NCBI GenBank assembly: GCA_964451715.1
Contig: CAYVIZ010000016.1
Location: 1-23,512 of the forward strand
Source: Tiamatella sp964451715
GTDB taxonomy: Archaea; Thermoproteota; Thermoprotei_A; Sulfolobales; Acidilobaceae
Reading direction: 5' to 3'
Length of the DNA: 23,512 bases
The position numbers were made by a program, and so were the translations under genes. Shown here one piece after another: positions 7,581 to 14,634 of this stretch; within the stretch, counting starts at the first letter, position 1; every line of letters begins with the position of its first letter. The notes under the pieces are model-generated. The model saw only the letters and a list, made by a program, of their open reading frames with translations, searched no databases and was not told where the DNA came from.

Positions 7581-8382
7581 TACTGCAACCCTCCACTATG
7601 TAATCCACTCCACAGCCTGATAGATCCCTTGTTCTAGCCTTTTCCCCGGATCCTAGACACCATGGACACGTAGGGGAGACGGAGACGAGAGAGTTGTAGA
7701 CAGCCCATATGTCATTGCATTCGGCGAGGCCGTCATCATAGAATCCACTCAGGTTTCTCCTGATCTCGTAGAGCCCATCGTTTTCGACGAACTCCAGTCC
7801 GCGGTAGACTTTCCGTGAAACACGTGTGACAGCTATCCCCTTAGGTGGTGTTGAGGGAAGATTAACATTCAGTGGAAGACAATCAAGTGCCTCACTATCC
7901 TGTACAATCCTCCAGAATCTTTCAATTATTAGTTTTAAATAGAAGCGATCCTCATCCGAGAATTCAATGTCCCGAGTATTGTTTTCCAAGAACTTGGATA
8001 TAGAAATAGCGGGAACACCGTTCAACACGCTTTCCAAGGCGGCTCCATATGTACCTGATGTAAACAAGTCCTCCAAGCCCAGGTTTGCCCCATGGTTAAT
8101 GCCTGTAACCACGAAGTCAGGACTCCAGTCAAGGGCGTTCAGCACATATAAAACCGCTGCAGCAGGCGTGCCTGTAGCTATTATACCAGTTACACCTCTA
8201 ATGTTTGCCGTCTCTACTTTAAATTTCCATGAAACCGACTTACCCGCCCCACTATAAGGTAGCCTAGTTGTAGCGAAGTAAACAGTGAACCCCATATCCT
8301 TTAGTATGTCAACTAGGAACCACATGCCACGGGCCTTTACCCCGTCATCATTAGCGACTAGCACTCTTGCATCCAAAGCCAT
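7561..8382 (-). CDS. surE: 5'/3'-nucleotidase SurE
   Basis: This metal-dependent nucleoside monophosphatase of 273 aa dephosphorylates 5' and 3' nucleotides. Its metal-site motif NDDG begins near residue 11 (VLVANDDGVKARG). It also has the PYSGAGKSVSW segment that supplies the conserved serine, and GINHGANLG with the metal-binding asparagine, followed by TSGTYGAALESVLNGVPAISIS. Either GTG 8385 or ATG 8382 could start it. A TATA-like TTTTATT about 20 nt upstream and no Shine-Dalgarno sequence favour a leaderless mRNA starting at ATG 8382. It is divergent from the isomerase gene on plus and overlaps pus10 downstream. Confidence 0.94.
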   Translation of the reverse strand: MALDARVLVANDDGVKARGMWFLVDILKDMGFTVYFATTRLPYSGAGKSVSWKFKVETANIRGVTGIIATGTPAAAVLYVLNALDWSPDFVVTGINHGANLGLEDLFTSGTYGAALESVLNGVPAISISKFLENNTRDIEFSDEDRFYLKLIIERFWRIVQDSEALDCLPLNVNLPSTPPKGIAVTRVSRKVYRGLEFVENDGLYEIRRNLSGFYDDGLAECNDIWAVYNSLVSVSPTCPWCLGSGEKARTRDLSGCGVDYIVEGCSNGIRCI

Positions 8383-8385
8383 CAC

Positions 8386-8448
8386 ACTGGTTTTGAAGAA
8401 TAAAATTAGCCTCGTTAGATAAATAATATTAATCGGGTGCCCGTGCCA
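8386..8448. promoter_or_regulatory. Divergent promoters of surE and the isomerase gene
   Basis: A short AT-rich gap holds TATA boxes for both directions. On plus, GATAAATAATATT (8418-8430) is about 25 nt ahead of ATG 8449, the distance expected for a leaderless transcript. On minus, a TTTTATT near 8401-8406 plays the same role for surE. No Shine-Dalgarno sequence precedes either start. Confidence 0.5.
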
Positions 8449-9426
8449 ATGGAGGAAACATATAAGTCGTGGCCTTCACTGATCCGTAGCGTAACAAGTC
8501 TAACCATACCAACCATCGATGCCGACAGGTACGATACCCTAGTGATTACCGGTGTAGGAGGATCCGGGATAGTAGGTGATTTTATACACAACTATACCTA
8601 CGAGTTAGACTCTCTACTCCATATAGTGTCGTTGAAGGATCTCCAGGTACCGAAGCCTCTACTCGGTAGAAAAACACTAGTCGTAGCAGTAAGCTATTCT
8701 GGCAACACTACTGAGACGTTGAACACGGTGAGGAGATTCCTTGACAGTGGCTCCAGGGTTATAGGGGTAACAAGTGGAGGTCTGCTAGAACAGGTTCTCG
8801 GTAGAGATAACACTGTGGAAATACCTATAGGATACCAGCCTAGAGCAGCCTTTCCACTTCTCTTGGGTGCTGTGCTTAAGTTCCTTATAGATAACAATAT
8901 ACTGGAAGCAGAGTCAAGGATGTTGGAAACAATAGCAGGAAAGATGGAAGATTTGAAAATGGAAACACTCTCGTACGCGGCCAGGCTGGGAGATGAAATA
9001 TCCCTGCATAATAGGGGCCCTATTATACTAGCATGTAGAAAATACTATCCACTGGCTTTGAGAATGAGACAGGAGTTATCTGAGAACTCCAAGCTGGTTT
9101 CAATAGCAGAGGAACTCCCAGACGCGGCCCACAATCTCATAGTGGGATACACGTTATCCCGGGAAGAGAGGTCGCTAGTCACTATAGACCCCGGAGAGAG
9201 GTATTGCTCCGCCCTGCTATCCATATATGAAGATGTGACGGGCTATGCTCCTATACGAGTAGAGTTGAAGGGAGATAACATTGTCGAAAAAACCATTTGG
9301 GGCAGCTGGCTAGCTGGACTGGCCAGCGTACACGCGTCTAAGAAGAGGGGCTTCAACCCTGAAGACATAGAGCCTATTAAACAATACAGGCTAATGCTGA
9401 AGTCTCTTATAAACGAGAAGCGGTAG
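8449..9426 (+). CDS. Bifunctional phosphoglucose/phosphomannose isomerase
   Basis: This 325-aa cytoplasmic enzyme interconverts glucose 6-phosphate or mannose 6-phosphate with fructose 6-phosphate. It is the crenarchaeal PGI/PMI type within the PGI superfamily. SIS-fold motifs are visible: GVGGSG (35-40), SYSGNTTET (82-90) and PRAAFP (131-136). EELPDAAHN (221-229) supplies the conserved Glu and His, and the C-terminus carries the expected basic segment. I choose ATG 8449 over the in-frame GTG 8437 because the TATA box at 8418-8430 fits a leaderless start there. The gene ends one base from the convergent CBS gene, so terminators must overlap coding sequence. Confidence 0.93.
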   Translation: MEETYKSWPSLIRSVTSLTIPTIDADRYDTLVITGVGGSGIVGDFIHNYTYELDSLLHIVSLKDLQVPKPLLGRKTLVVAVSYSGNTTETLNTVRRFLDSGSRVIGVTSGGLLEQVLGRDNTVEIPIGYQPRAAFPLLLGAVLKFLIDNNILEAESRMLETIAGKMEDLKMETLSYAARLGDEISLHNRGPIILACRKYYPLALRMRQELSENSKLVSIAEELPDAAHNLIVGYTLSREERSLVTIDPGERYCSALLSIYEDVTGYAPIRVELKGDNIVEKTIWGSWLAGLASVHASKKRGFNPEDIEPIKQYRLMLKSLINEKR

Positions 9427-9427
9427 C

Positions 9428-9823
9428 TTACAGCTGCGGCTTACATACATAAAACAATATATCACGCATGGACAGAACACCTACCACAACACCGTCATCA
9501 TCTACAACAGGGAGATGACGTATGCCGAGAGTTTTCATCCGCTCATACGCGTCCCCCACACTCTCATAAGGCTTTGCCACGACAGGCTCTGAGTGCATAA
9601 CTTCTGCTACCCTAGGATTCCTTTTTACTATTCCAGACGCTATAAAATAGAGAAAATCAGATTTAGTCAGTATCCCCACCACGGAATTGCTTTCATCAAC
9701 AACTACTATGCTGCCTACCCTGTTCTGGTACATCTTTTTAGCCGCCTCGTCCAGCCTACTATAGGCGTCTATGGTTATAGGAGGAGAACTCATTATCTCC
9801 TCCACACATGTATGCCACTCCAT
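9428..9823 (-). CDS. CBS-domain pair protein
   Basis: This 131-aa stand-alone protein is made almost entirely of two CBS domains (about residues 7-60 and 70-128). Such modules bind AMP, ATP, SAM or NAD and act as energy or cofactor sensors, but the partner is unknown. Visible signatures are ITIDAYSRLDEAAKKM followed by GSIVVVDESNSVVGILTKSDF, and again KPYESVGDAYERM followed by RHLPVVDDDGVVVGVLSMRDIL. The ATG is only 25 nt from the 3' end of the SRP RNA gene on the same strand. It therefore has little room for a promoter and may be read through from, or start at, the SRP terminator. It converges with the isomerase gene. Confidence 0.9.
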   Translation of the reverse strand: MEWHTCVEEIMSSPPITIDAYSRLDEAAKKMYQNRVGSIVVVDESNSVVGILTKSDFLYFIASGIVKRNPRVAEVMHSEPVVAKPYESVGDAYERMKTLGIRHLPVVDDDGVVVGVLSMRDILFYVCKPQL

Positions 9824-9843
9824 AACAGGGACACCAGAACCCT

Positions 9844-9848
9844 AAAAA
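9844..9848 (-). terminator. T-run terminator of SRP RNA
   Basis: Five T on the minus strand directly follow helix 1 of the SRP RNA. The same TTTTTAGG lies about 22 nt ahead of the CBS start codon, so it might also act as a weak TATA-like element for that gene. Confidence 0.6.
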
Positions 9849-10162
9849 GGCGTGCGGCCCCCCTCTAGAAGCCCATACACCCGGGCAGAGGCCGCCACCA
9901 TCCTCCCCCCGGTTACCCATGAACGCCGACGTCCGGGGACAGGTTGCTCCCTTCCGGGCCTAGCCGGGTTCCCCCGGCGAAGACGGTGGCTCCAGCCCTC
10001 CAGCTGGAACCCCGTCACCGCCGGCCCCATGGGGCGGGGTTCACTGTAGGCAACGGCCCCCGTAACCCCCAGGTGTACAGGCCCCTAGAGGGGTTACTGG
10101 CTCCGCGTTACGCCCGTTTCGGACGCGAGGGAGGGCGAGCCCCTCAGCCCTACCCGCACGCC
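9849..10162 (-). ncRNA. Signal recognition particle (7S) RNA
   Basis: A GC-rich segment of about 314 nt, the size of archaeal SRP RNA. Its ends pair perfectly (GGCGTGCGG at the 5' end, 10162-10154, with CCGCACGCC at the 3' end, 9857-9849), forming the archaeal helix 1. The SRP54-binding helix 8 is recognisable on the minus strand as AGGCCCGGAAGGGAGCAACC (about 9942-9961), matching the conserved GGAAGGGAGCA apical motif. A TATA box (CTATAAG, 10190-10196) lies about 30 nt upstream, and a run of five T follows the 3' end (9844-9848). SRP RNA scaffolds SRP19 and SRP54 to target nascent membrane and secreted proteins. Several overlapping frames here are artefacts of GC richness. Confidence 0.95.
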
Positions 10163-10189
10163 ACTAATAAAAATAGATTGAACTGGGCA

Positions 10190-10196
10190 CTTATAG
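10190..10196 (-). promoter_or_regulatory. TATA box of SRP RNA
   Basis: CTATAAG on the minus strand is centred near 10193, which places the start near 10166, within a few bases of the predicted SRP RNA 5' end. Confidence 0.65.
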
Positions 10197-10209
10197 ATTA
10201 ACCCATAGT

Positions 10210-11193
10210 TCAGAACGTGTGATAACCTCCTTTAACTAGATCAGCCATAGTAACTAGTCCAGGCTGGTAGTCTAATACCCGGGGAGCCATATTTACTATC
10301 ACAGCAGCAGTCCCGAGATCCCCATGCGTTCCCGTGCTTCTCCATGTAACCTCCGGCTCCCCCACAAGCTTGACCTCCTCATACTCCTCGAAACCTATTC
10401 CTGCCCTCATCTCTATATGGATAACCTCCTCGTCTTCTACATAGCCTTTACCATATCCCTTTACACCAGCTACTTTTCCTTCCTCCACTATAACACCGTT
10501 ACTTTCTATTCTCCTATCGGCAACCACAGGTTCCTGCCCCTCTTCTACTCTGTCGACATCTAATCCAGTAATCCTTGCTATAAGCATAACCGACTCGGCG
10601 AATCCTACATGGCCTGTTAGCATATTCTTTTCCAGTGCATCCTTATACTCTTCAGGATCCATGTTAACACCTATCTTTTTCTGGAAAGGTGTTCTCCTCC
10701 TCGACGCATCTAGGGAGCGTATAGCCACTATTTTCTCGAGTATAGCCATACTCGTAGTCATGAAGGCGGGTAGAGAATCCAGTAAGAAACCAGGGTTCAC
10801 CCCTGTCCCCATCACGGTTACACCCCTAGTCTTAGCGTACTCGTCCAGCATCATCGCTAATTCAGGATACCTGTAATAAGGATATGAGAGCGTTTCACAC
10901 GTGGACACCACATCGGCACCGCTATCTATCGAGTGTACTATTTCACGGTATACCTGGTCAAACCATGTTCCAGTAGCGTGAAACACTATGTCTGGTTTGA
11001 CCTCGTATAGAATACTATATCTGTCAGTTACTTGCACGCCTAGTTTCTCGTTTAACCCGATTAACTCGCCTAGATCCCTCCCCTTTTTAGAGGAGTCAAT
11101 ATCTATAGCCGCCACAGGCTCATAGCCGCGTGCTATGGCGACCTTAGCTATAAGAGTTCCTATAGGACCTACACCGTAGACGGCAAACCTCAA
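10210..11193 (-). CDS. 2,4-diaminopentanoate dehydrogenase-like NAD(P) oxidoreductase
   Basis: This 327-aa protein has an N-terminal NAD(P)-binding Rossmann fold (FAVYGVGPIGTLIAK) and a C-terminal dihydrodipicolinate-reductase-like domain. GTGVNPGFLLDSLP and STGTHGDLGTAAVIVNMAPRVL resemble the 2,4-diaminopentanoate dehydrogenase (Ord) family of amino-acid catabolism. Substrate is not proven, and no other ornithine or lysine degradation genes are nearby. The longest frame starts at TTG 11202, but GGAGG (11203-11207) directly abuts that codon. The in-frame TTG 11193 lies nine bases from GGAGG and starts LRFAVYG, so it is the better start. A TATA box and an operator-like palindrome precede the gene. 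Confidence 0.8.
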   Translation of the reverse strand: MRFAVYGVGPIGTLIAKVAIARGYEPVAAIDIDSSKKGRDLGELIGLNEKLGVQVTDRYSILYEVKPDIVFHATGTWFDQVYREIVHSIDSGADVVSTCETLSYPYYRYPELAMMLDEYAKTRGVTVMGTGVNPGFLLDSLPAFMTTSMAILEKIVAIRSLDASRRRTPFQKKIGVNMDPEEYKDALEKNMLTGHVGFAESVMLIARITGLDVDRVEEGQEPVVADRRIESNGVIVEEGKVAGVKGYGKGYVEDEEVIHIEMRAGIGFEEYEEVKLVGEPEVTWRSTGTHGDLGTAAVIVNMAPRVLDYQPGLVTMADLVKGGYHTF

Positions 11194-11202
11194 GCCATCC
11201 AA

Positions 11203-11207
11203 CCTCC
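11203..11207 (-). promoter_or_regulatory. Ribosome-binding site that fixes the TTG start at 11193
   Basis: GGAGG on the minus strand touches TTG 11202 but sits nine bases before TTG 11193. Its position favours the shorter protein. Confidence 0.6.
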
Positions 11208-11232
11208 AAACACTTTATCGAATAGGATCCAT

Positions 11233-11271
11233 TGTTTGCATATACAAACATGTCTCTACTATAAATATACC
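11233..11271 (-). promoter_or_regulatory. TATA box with overlapping palindromic operator candidate
   Basis: The TATA box is TATATTTATAG on minus (about 11260-11270, centre near 11265), predicting a start near 11239. An inverted repeat TGTTTG-N6-CAAACA (11233-11250) covers that start point. A repressor bound there would block transcription of the oxidoreductase. The regulator is unknown. Confidence 0.5.
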
Positions 11272-11339
11272 TTATATCGGCTCGCCACCAAGCTAACCCT
11301 TAAAAACACCGGGATCTCCATAAGTAATGAATGGAACAA

Positions 11340-11425
11340 GCCGCGGTCGCCTAGCCTGGTATGGCGCCGGCCTGCTAAGCCGGTGGGGGTCTCCCGCGCG
11401 GGTTCAAATCCCGCCCGCGGCGCCA
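11340..11425 (+). tRNA. tRNA-Ser (GCU)
   Basis: The acceptor stem is GCCGCGG (11340-11346) with CCGCGGC (11415-11421), discriminator G at 11422 and an encoded CCA at 11423-11425. The anticodon arm CCGGCCTGCTAAGCCGG has the loop CTGCTAA, so the anticodon is GCT. The long variable arm (around GGGGGTCTCCC) is typical of serine tRNAs, and the T-loop GGTTCAAATCC is canonical. A TATA-like CTTAAAAAC (11299-11307) precedes it. No intron is visible. Confidence 0.97.
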
Positions 11426-11467
11426 CACCCCTCCTTTCGGGCCCAATATTCTCCCCAAGCTTAACGC

Positions 11468-12301
11468 TTAACCCCTCCTCCTCTTCAACTCTATAAGCTT
11501 CTCCAATGGAAGCCTCCAGCCCATCGCCCCGGTAATCTCCTCAAGATGACCCATGCTTTCCGTTTTAACGATAGCAACTACATTCTTGTGGGAAATGACG
11601 TAATTGAGTGCAACTTGGATAGGAGTCTTCCCTAGTTCACCGGCTATCCTGATCAACATTCTATCTCTGGCCACAGCCCCTCTTTCAATAGGTGTATAAG
11701 CTTGGATGGTAATATTGTTCCTGACGCAGTAACCTAGAAGCGAATCTTCCACGTGCCTCCTATGGTGGACACTATAATGAACTTGGTCGACAACTATTTC
11801 CGCCTTCTTTGTCGCCGTTAGGGCTAATTCTAATTCATCTACACTAAAATTACTGACGCCTATGTAGCGGGCTATTCCAGACTCGTATACTGCTTCAAAG
11901 TTTCTTACCTGGTGTTCTATTGGGATACTCTCGTTAGGCCAGTGTATGAGGAAGAGATCCACGTACCGCAATCCTAGCCTTCTAAGGCTCATTCTACCCG
12001 CTTTCAGAACCTCATCACGGCTAATAAGATGGTATGGCAGCATCTTGGTTGTGACAAAAACCCTGTCACGCCCTATCCTTCTCACTATATTTCCAACGAA
12101 CTCCTCGGCTCTCCCCGAATCATACATCTCAGCCGTATCAATATTGTCTATACCCTTATCAGTCAACGCTTTCATGAAGACTTCCTCCGCCTTATGATAA
12201 TCGCGTATACTCCAAGTACCAAGCCCTATGGACGACACGTACTCCCCCGTTCTCCCCACAGGCTTCCTGTCGCTAGAGTCGAAGAATTCGAGTGTATCCA
12301 C
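11468..12301 (-). CDS. Aldo/keto reductase
   Basis: This NADPH-dependent TIM-barrel oxidoreductase of 277 aa reduces aldehydes or ketones; the substrate is unknown. Counting from the GTG start, the catalytic tetrad is visible: Asp55 (NIDTAE), Tyr60 (MYDSGR), Lys86 (TTKM) and His120 (LIHWP). RYIGVSNFSV is the standard central motif, and TPIQVALNYVISHKNVVAIVKTES near the C-terminus belongs to the cofactor-binding part. The frame extends two codons to TTG 12307, but AAAGGTG is only about two bases from that codon and seven bases from GTG 12301, so I choose GTG 12301. A TATA-like AATTAAATT near 12352 is the likely promoter. Confidence 0.92.
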   Translation of the reverse strand: MDTLEFFDSSDRKPVGRTGEYVSSIGLGTWSIRDYHKAEEVFMKALTDKGIDNIDTAEMYDSGRAEEFVGNIVRRIGRDRVFVTTKMLPYHLISRDEVLKAGRMSLRRLGLRYVDLFLIHWPNESIPIEHQVRNFEAVYESGIARYIGVSNFSVDELELALTATKKAEIVVDQVHYSVHHRRHVEDSLLGYCVRNNITIQAYTPIERGAVARDRMLIRIAGELGKTPIQVALNYVISHKNVVAIVKTESMGHLEEITGAMGWRLPLEKLIELKRRRG

Positions 12302-12393
12302 ATTCAAGCACCTTTATCACATGGAATCTATGGGTATTCAATTTTTCAGAAATTTAATTCTACATGCTCGGGTTTAATATTTCTATGTATTAA

Positions 12394-12416
12394 GGAGGAA
12401 CAATGAAAGCTCCTCC
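12394..12416 (-). terminator. Hairpin terminator after the HAD phosphatase gene
   Basis: An inverted repeat GGAGGA-N11-TCCTCC on minus (12416 to 12394), followed by TTAATA, lies eight bases past the HAD stop codon. The rest of 12308-12423 holds the promoter of the aldo/keto reductase. Confidence 0.45.
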
Positions 12417-12423
12417 ACCTACT

Positions 12424-13191
12424 TCATATCAGTTCAAGCAGATTCTCTACTCGGCGAACATCAGATCCTGCGAGATTGCCTTGGTTCTCCCTAACCCTAC
12501 CCCCAACCAGTATACCAGGCAAACCCATAAGCCTCGCCTGCATCATATCTGTAGATATCTTGTCTCCTACGAAGGCGGCATTTCCCTCCGCTTTAGAAAG
12601 AAGGTACTCAGATAGAAACCTACTCGGCTTACCCACTGTAACAACGGCTTTTACACCGCTAGACGTCTCGAGTAGAGATACTATACCTCCTGCACCCAGA
12701 CTCGGCCCTTGAGGAGTGGGCAGTACCTCGTCTCTATTAGCAGCAACAAGTTTGGCCCCGTTAAGGAGGGCCTTAAGCGCCGAGGAGGCCTTCCCATAGG
12801 TTAAGTTTCTATCAAGCCCTACGGCCACATAGGTAGCATACATCCATTCGCTGTTAGTTAATACTATATGCCCTTTCCCATGGAGCTCTTCTATAAGACC
12901 TGCTTCGCCTAAAGGGAAAACTGGTTGAACCCCGGACTGGGATGCTATATACTCAGCTACCAGGTAGGAGCTAGTAACTATGTAGTCTTCCTCCAACTTT
13001 ATCCCTATCTTAGACAGGAGGAATGCATAGGTCCTCCTGCTCCTCGTAGAATTGTTTGTAACGATGAAAACCTTCCCTCCTTCATCCATAAAGCGTTTTA
13101 GAGCAACTATATTGGCCTTAATCGGGTCTCCTTCAAGCCACACGACTCCATCCAGGTCAACGAATAACGTGTCAAAATCAGATAACTTCAC
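12424..13191 (-). CDS. HAD-superfamily phosphatase, NagD-like (subfamily IIA)
   Basis: This 255-aa hydrolase uses an aspartyl-phosphate intermediate. Motif I is FVDLDGVVW with nucleophile Asp12 and acid/base Asp14. Motif II is IVTNNSTRS (44-52). The conserved lysine is in VTVGKPS, and motif IV is FVGDKISTDMMQA. The C2 cap insert between motifs II and III fits the NagD/p-nitrophenylphosphatase group. Substrate is unknown: sugar phosphates, nucleotides or phosphoglycolate are all possible. The start is GTG 13191, with GAGG a few bases upstream. It follows tRNA-Glu on the same strand by about 46 nt, with a possible ATTAAG TATA-like box at 13221-13230. Confidence 0.9.
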   Translation of the reverse strand: MKLSDFDTLFVDLDGVVWLEGDPIKANIVALKRFMDEGGKVFIVTNNSTRSRRTYAFLLSKIGIKLEEDYIVTSSYLVAEYIASQSGVQPVFPLGEAGLIEELHGKGHIVLTNSEWMYATYVAVGLDRNLTYGKASSALKALLNGAKLVAANRDEVLPTPQGPSLGAGGIVSLLETSSGVKAVVTVGKPSRFLSEYLLSKAEGNAAFVGDKISTDMMQARLMGLPGILVGGRVRENQGNLAGSDVRRVENLLELI

Positions 13192-13237
13192 CGTCCCTCG
13201 GCCCCACCGACACGTGCAAGGTCTTAATGGTTCATAA

Positions 13238-13315
13238 TGGTGCCGCGGCCGGGATTTGAACCCGGGTCACGGGCTCGAAAGGCCCGCATACTTGGCCGGG
13301 CTATACTACCGCGGC
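13238..13315 (-). tRNA. tRNA-Glu (UUC)
   Basis: On minus, the acceptor stem is GCCGCGG (13315-13309) with CCGCGGC (13248-13242), discriminator A at 13241 and an encoded CCA (13240-13238). The anticodon arm CGGGC-CTTTCGA-GCCCG gives anticodon TTC. The T-arm CCGGGTTCAAATCCCGG is intact. A TATA box CCTTTTATAATG (about 13348-13359) lies about 35-40 nt upstream. The body is almost identical to tRNA-Asp at 17127, as is common in archaea. No intron is visible. Confidence 0.97.
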
Positions 13316-13408
13316 ACCGCCGTTTATATTAGACGAAAGCGGCTAGGCATTATAAAAGGATTCTCTGTTTTTACACTGTCTAATAAATAGAGAGGTGCGG
13401 TTTATGGT

Positions 13409-13633
13409 TTAGCTGTGGCGTGTAACATGTTTCTTCAACTTTTCAACATTCTCTTCGTGAAGGCTTCTCCTGCGTTTATCCACGGGTATGCCCATCTTCA
13501 AAGCCTTTTTCACGGTAAGACCAGCCAAGGCAAGTTCTCTGAGGCTAAAACCCCTTCCATGCCTGTGCCCAGCCTCTAAACCACCATTTTTGAGTAGACG
13601 AGGCTTCTTCACAACAGGCCTCAGCCCGACCAC
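13409..13633 (-). CDS. rpl13e: 50S ribosomal protein L13e
   Basis: This 74-aa basic large-subunit protein is found in eukaryotes and Crenarchaeota but not in most euryarchaea. GRGFSLRELALAGLTVKKALKMGIPVDKRRRSLHEENVEKLK is the conserved core. The GTG start at 13633 lies eleven bases after the stop of the ttuA-like gene, with GGGTG upstream, so it is the last gene of the Nudix-ttuA-rpl13e operon. The gene supports a crenarchaeal origin for the window. Confidence 0.93.
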   Translation of the reverse strand: MVGLRPVVKKPRLLKNGGLEAGHRHGRGFSLRELALAGLTVKKALKMGIPVDKRRRSLHEENVEKLKKHVTRHS

Positions 13634-13644
13634 GGCTTGACACC

Positions 13645-14634
13645 CTATAGTAGATTGATAATTCCCCGGTATTCTTTTAAGTTTACCTGGTAGATGGGCG
13701 ACGTTATGCCCGCATTCCCGAGTATCTCACAGAGTTTACATATGCTGCGACCCTGATTTGTGGGCTCCCCACACAGGCTGCAATTAGGGAGACTGGAACC
13801 CTTTATTTCCCCTACTACCCTAGAGGTTATCTCGTCAATCGTCTGCACTATGTTAAGCACGATGCCAGGATAAGACTCTTCAAGCTTGTAGAGTACCTCC
13901 CGAATTCTAGCCCTGAACGTGGGTGCATACGTGATAAACATGCATTCCGTATCCTGGAATTTGAAGCCGTCTACAGCGGCATACAGGGCGGCCTCGTACT
14001 CGTATACATACCGGAGCGGCTTTATTTTATGAATAAACTTATCGCTTAGACGAGGAGCCAGCGGGTTCTGGCGTACAAGCCCCATGAGATCACCTCTGAA
14101 AACGTTAGCCAGCATGGTCTGCGCTTCATCGTCGAGGTTATGTGCTGTCGCCGTCTTTGAGGCACCATAGATACGGGCGTAATGGTTTATTATTCTCCTC
14201 CTGAGAAGACCACAGTATGTACACGCCGAGATCCTGAAACCCCTCTTCCACGCCCTCATTACTATCTCATAAAGAGAATGACCTACATATTCACGTATAC
14301 TAGTCACCACAACGTCTACTCCTCTTTCACTAGCCAGTCTCCTCATATACTCTATGTCTCCAGGCTTGTTATAGCCGGGAATACCCTCCACTATAGAGAC
14401 TCCAATGATTTTACCCGTGTCATGAACACGGGCTAGCACGTCTAGGAGGACATAACTATCCTTACCCCCAGACAACCCTATTACAACCTTATCTCCAGGC
14501 TCAATCATGCCAAACTTCTTTATAGTCTCTGCCACCCTCTCCTGTATATCCTCCTTAAAACACGCCTTAGAGAGGGCCATTCTTTTATGTAGCTGATAAA
14601 CCTCCGGTTCTCCAGGGCATCTGCCTGAACCCAC
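13645..14634 (-). CDS. ttuA: tRNA 2-thiouridine synthetase, TtuA/Ncs6 family
   Basis: This PP-loop ATPase of 329 aa adenylates and thiolates uridine in tRNA (position 54 in TtuA, wobble position in Ncs6/Ctu1); which one applies here is open. The PP-loop is LSGGKDS (54-60). The catalytic iron-sulfur cysteines are in ACTYCGLLRR and DTECMF. A C-terminal zinc finger has CSLCG and CKLCE. The N-terminal zinc finger is degenerate: Cys6 and Cys25 remain, but the first cysteine and the usual histidine position are Ser3 and Glu28. I prefer the start GTG 14634, which shares a base with the Nudix stop codon (TAGTG) and has GGGAG upstream. The longer TTG 14664 frame would overlap Nudix by 31 bases. Confidence 0.88.
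   Translation of the reverse strand: MGSGRCPGEPEVYQLHKRMALSKACFKEDIQERVAETIKKFGMIEPGDKVVIGLSGGKDSYVLLDVLARVHDTGKIIGVSIVEGIPGYNKPGDIEYMRRLASERGVDVVVTSIREYVGHSLYEIVMRAWKRGFRISACTYCGLLRRRIINHYARIYGASKTATAHNLDDEAQTMLANVFRGDLMGLVRQNPLAPRLSDKFIHKIKPLRYVYEYEAALYAAVDGFKFQDTECMFITYAPTFRARIREVLYKLEESYPGIVLNIVQTIDEITSRVVGEIKGSSLPNCSLCGEPTNQGRSICKLCEILGNAGITSPIYQVNLKEYRGIINLL

Noticed and set aside
8340..8360. ATGATGAC resembling a box C of a C/D guide RNA.
   Set aside because: It is the coding sequence for the NDDG active-site motif of SurE; no box D, D' or C' in proper order. Similar hits in surE (7732) and the CBS gene (9491) fall for the same reason.
9852..10201. Several overlapping open frames of 60-85 codons on both strands.
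   Set aside because: They lie over the SRP RNA gene; GC-rich structured RNA leaves stops rare by chance. Helix 1 and the GGAAGGGAGCA motif explain the sequence better.
11437..11444. CGGGCCC near tRNA-Ser as a possible 3' half for the tRNA fragment at 15389.
   Set aside because: No T-arm (GGTTCGAATCC type) precedes it and nothing resembles a bulge-helix-bulge leader.
12403..12615. A 70-codon plus-strand frame with GGAGGA before ATG.
   Set aside because: It is mostly the antisense of the HAD phosphatase gene, and the GGAGGA is one arm of its terminator hairpin.
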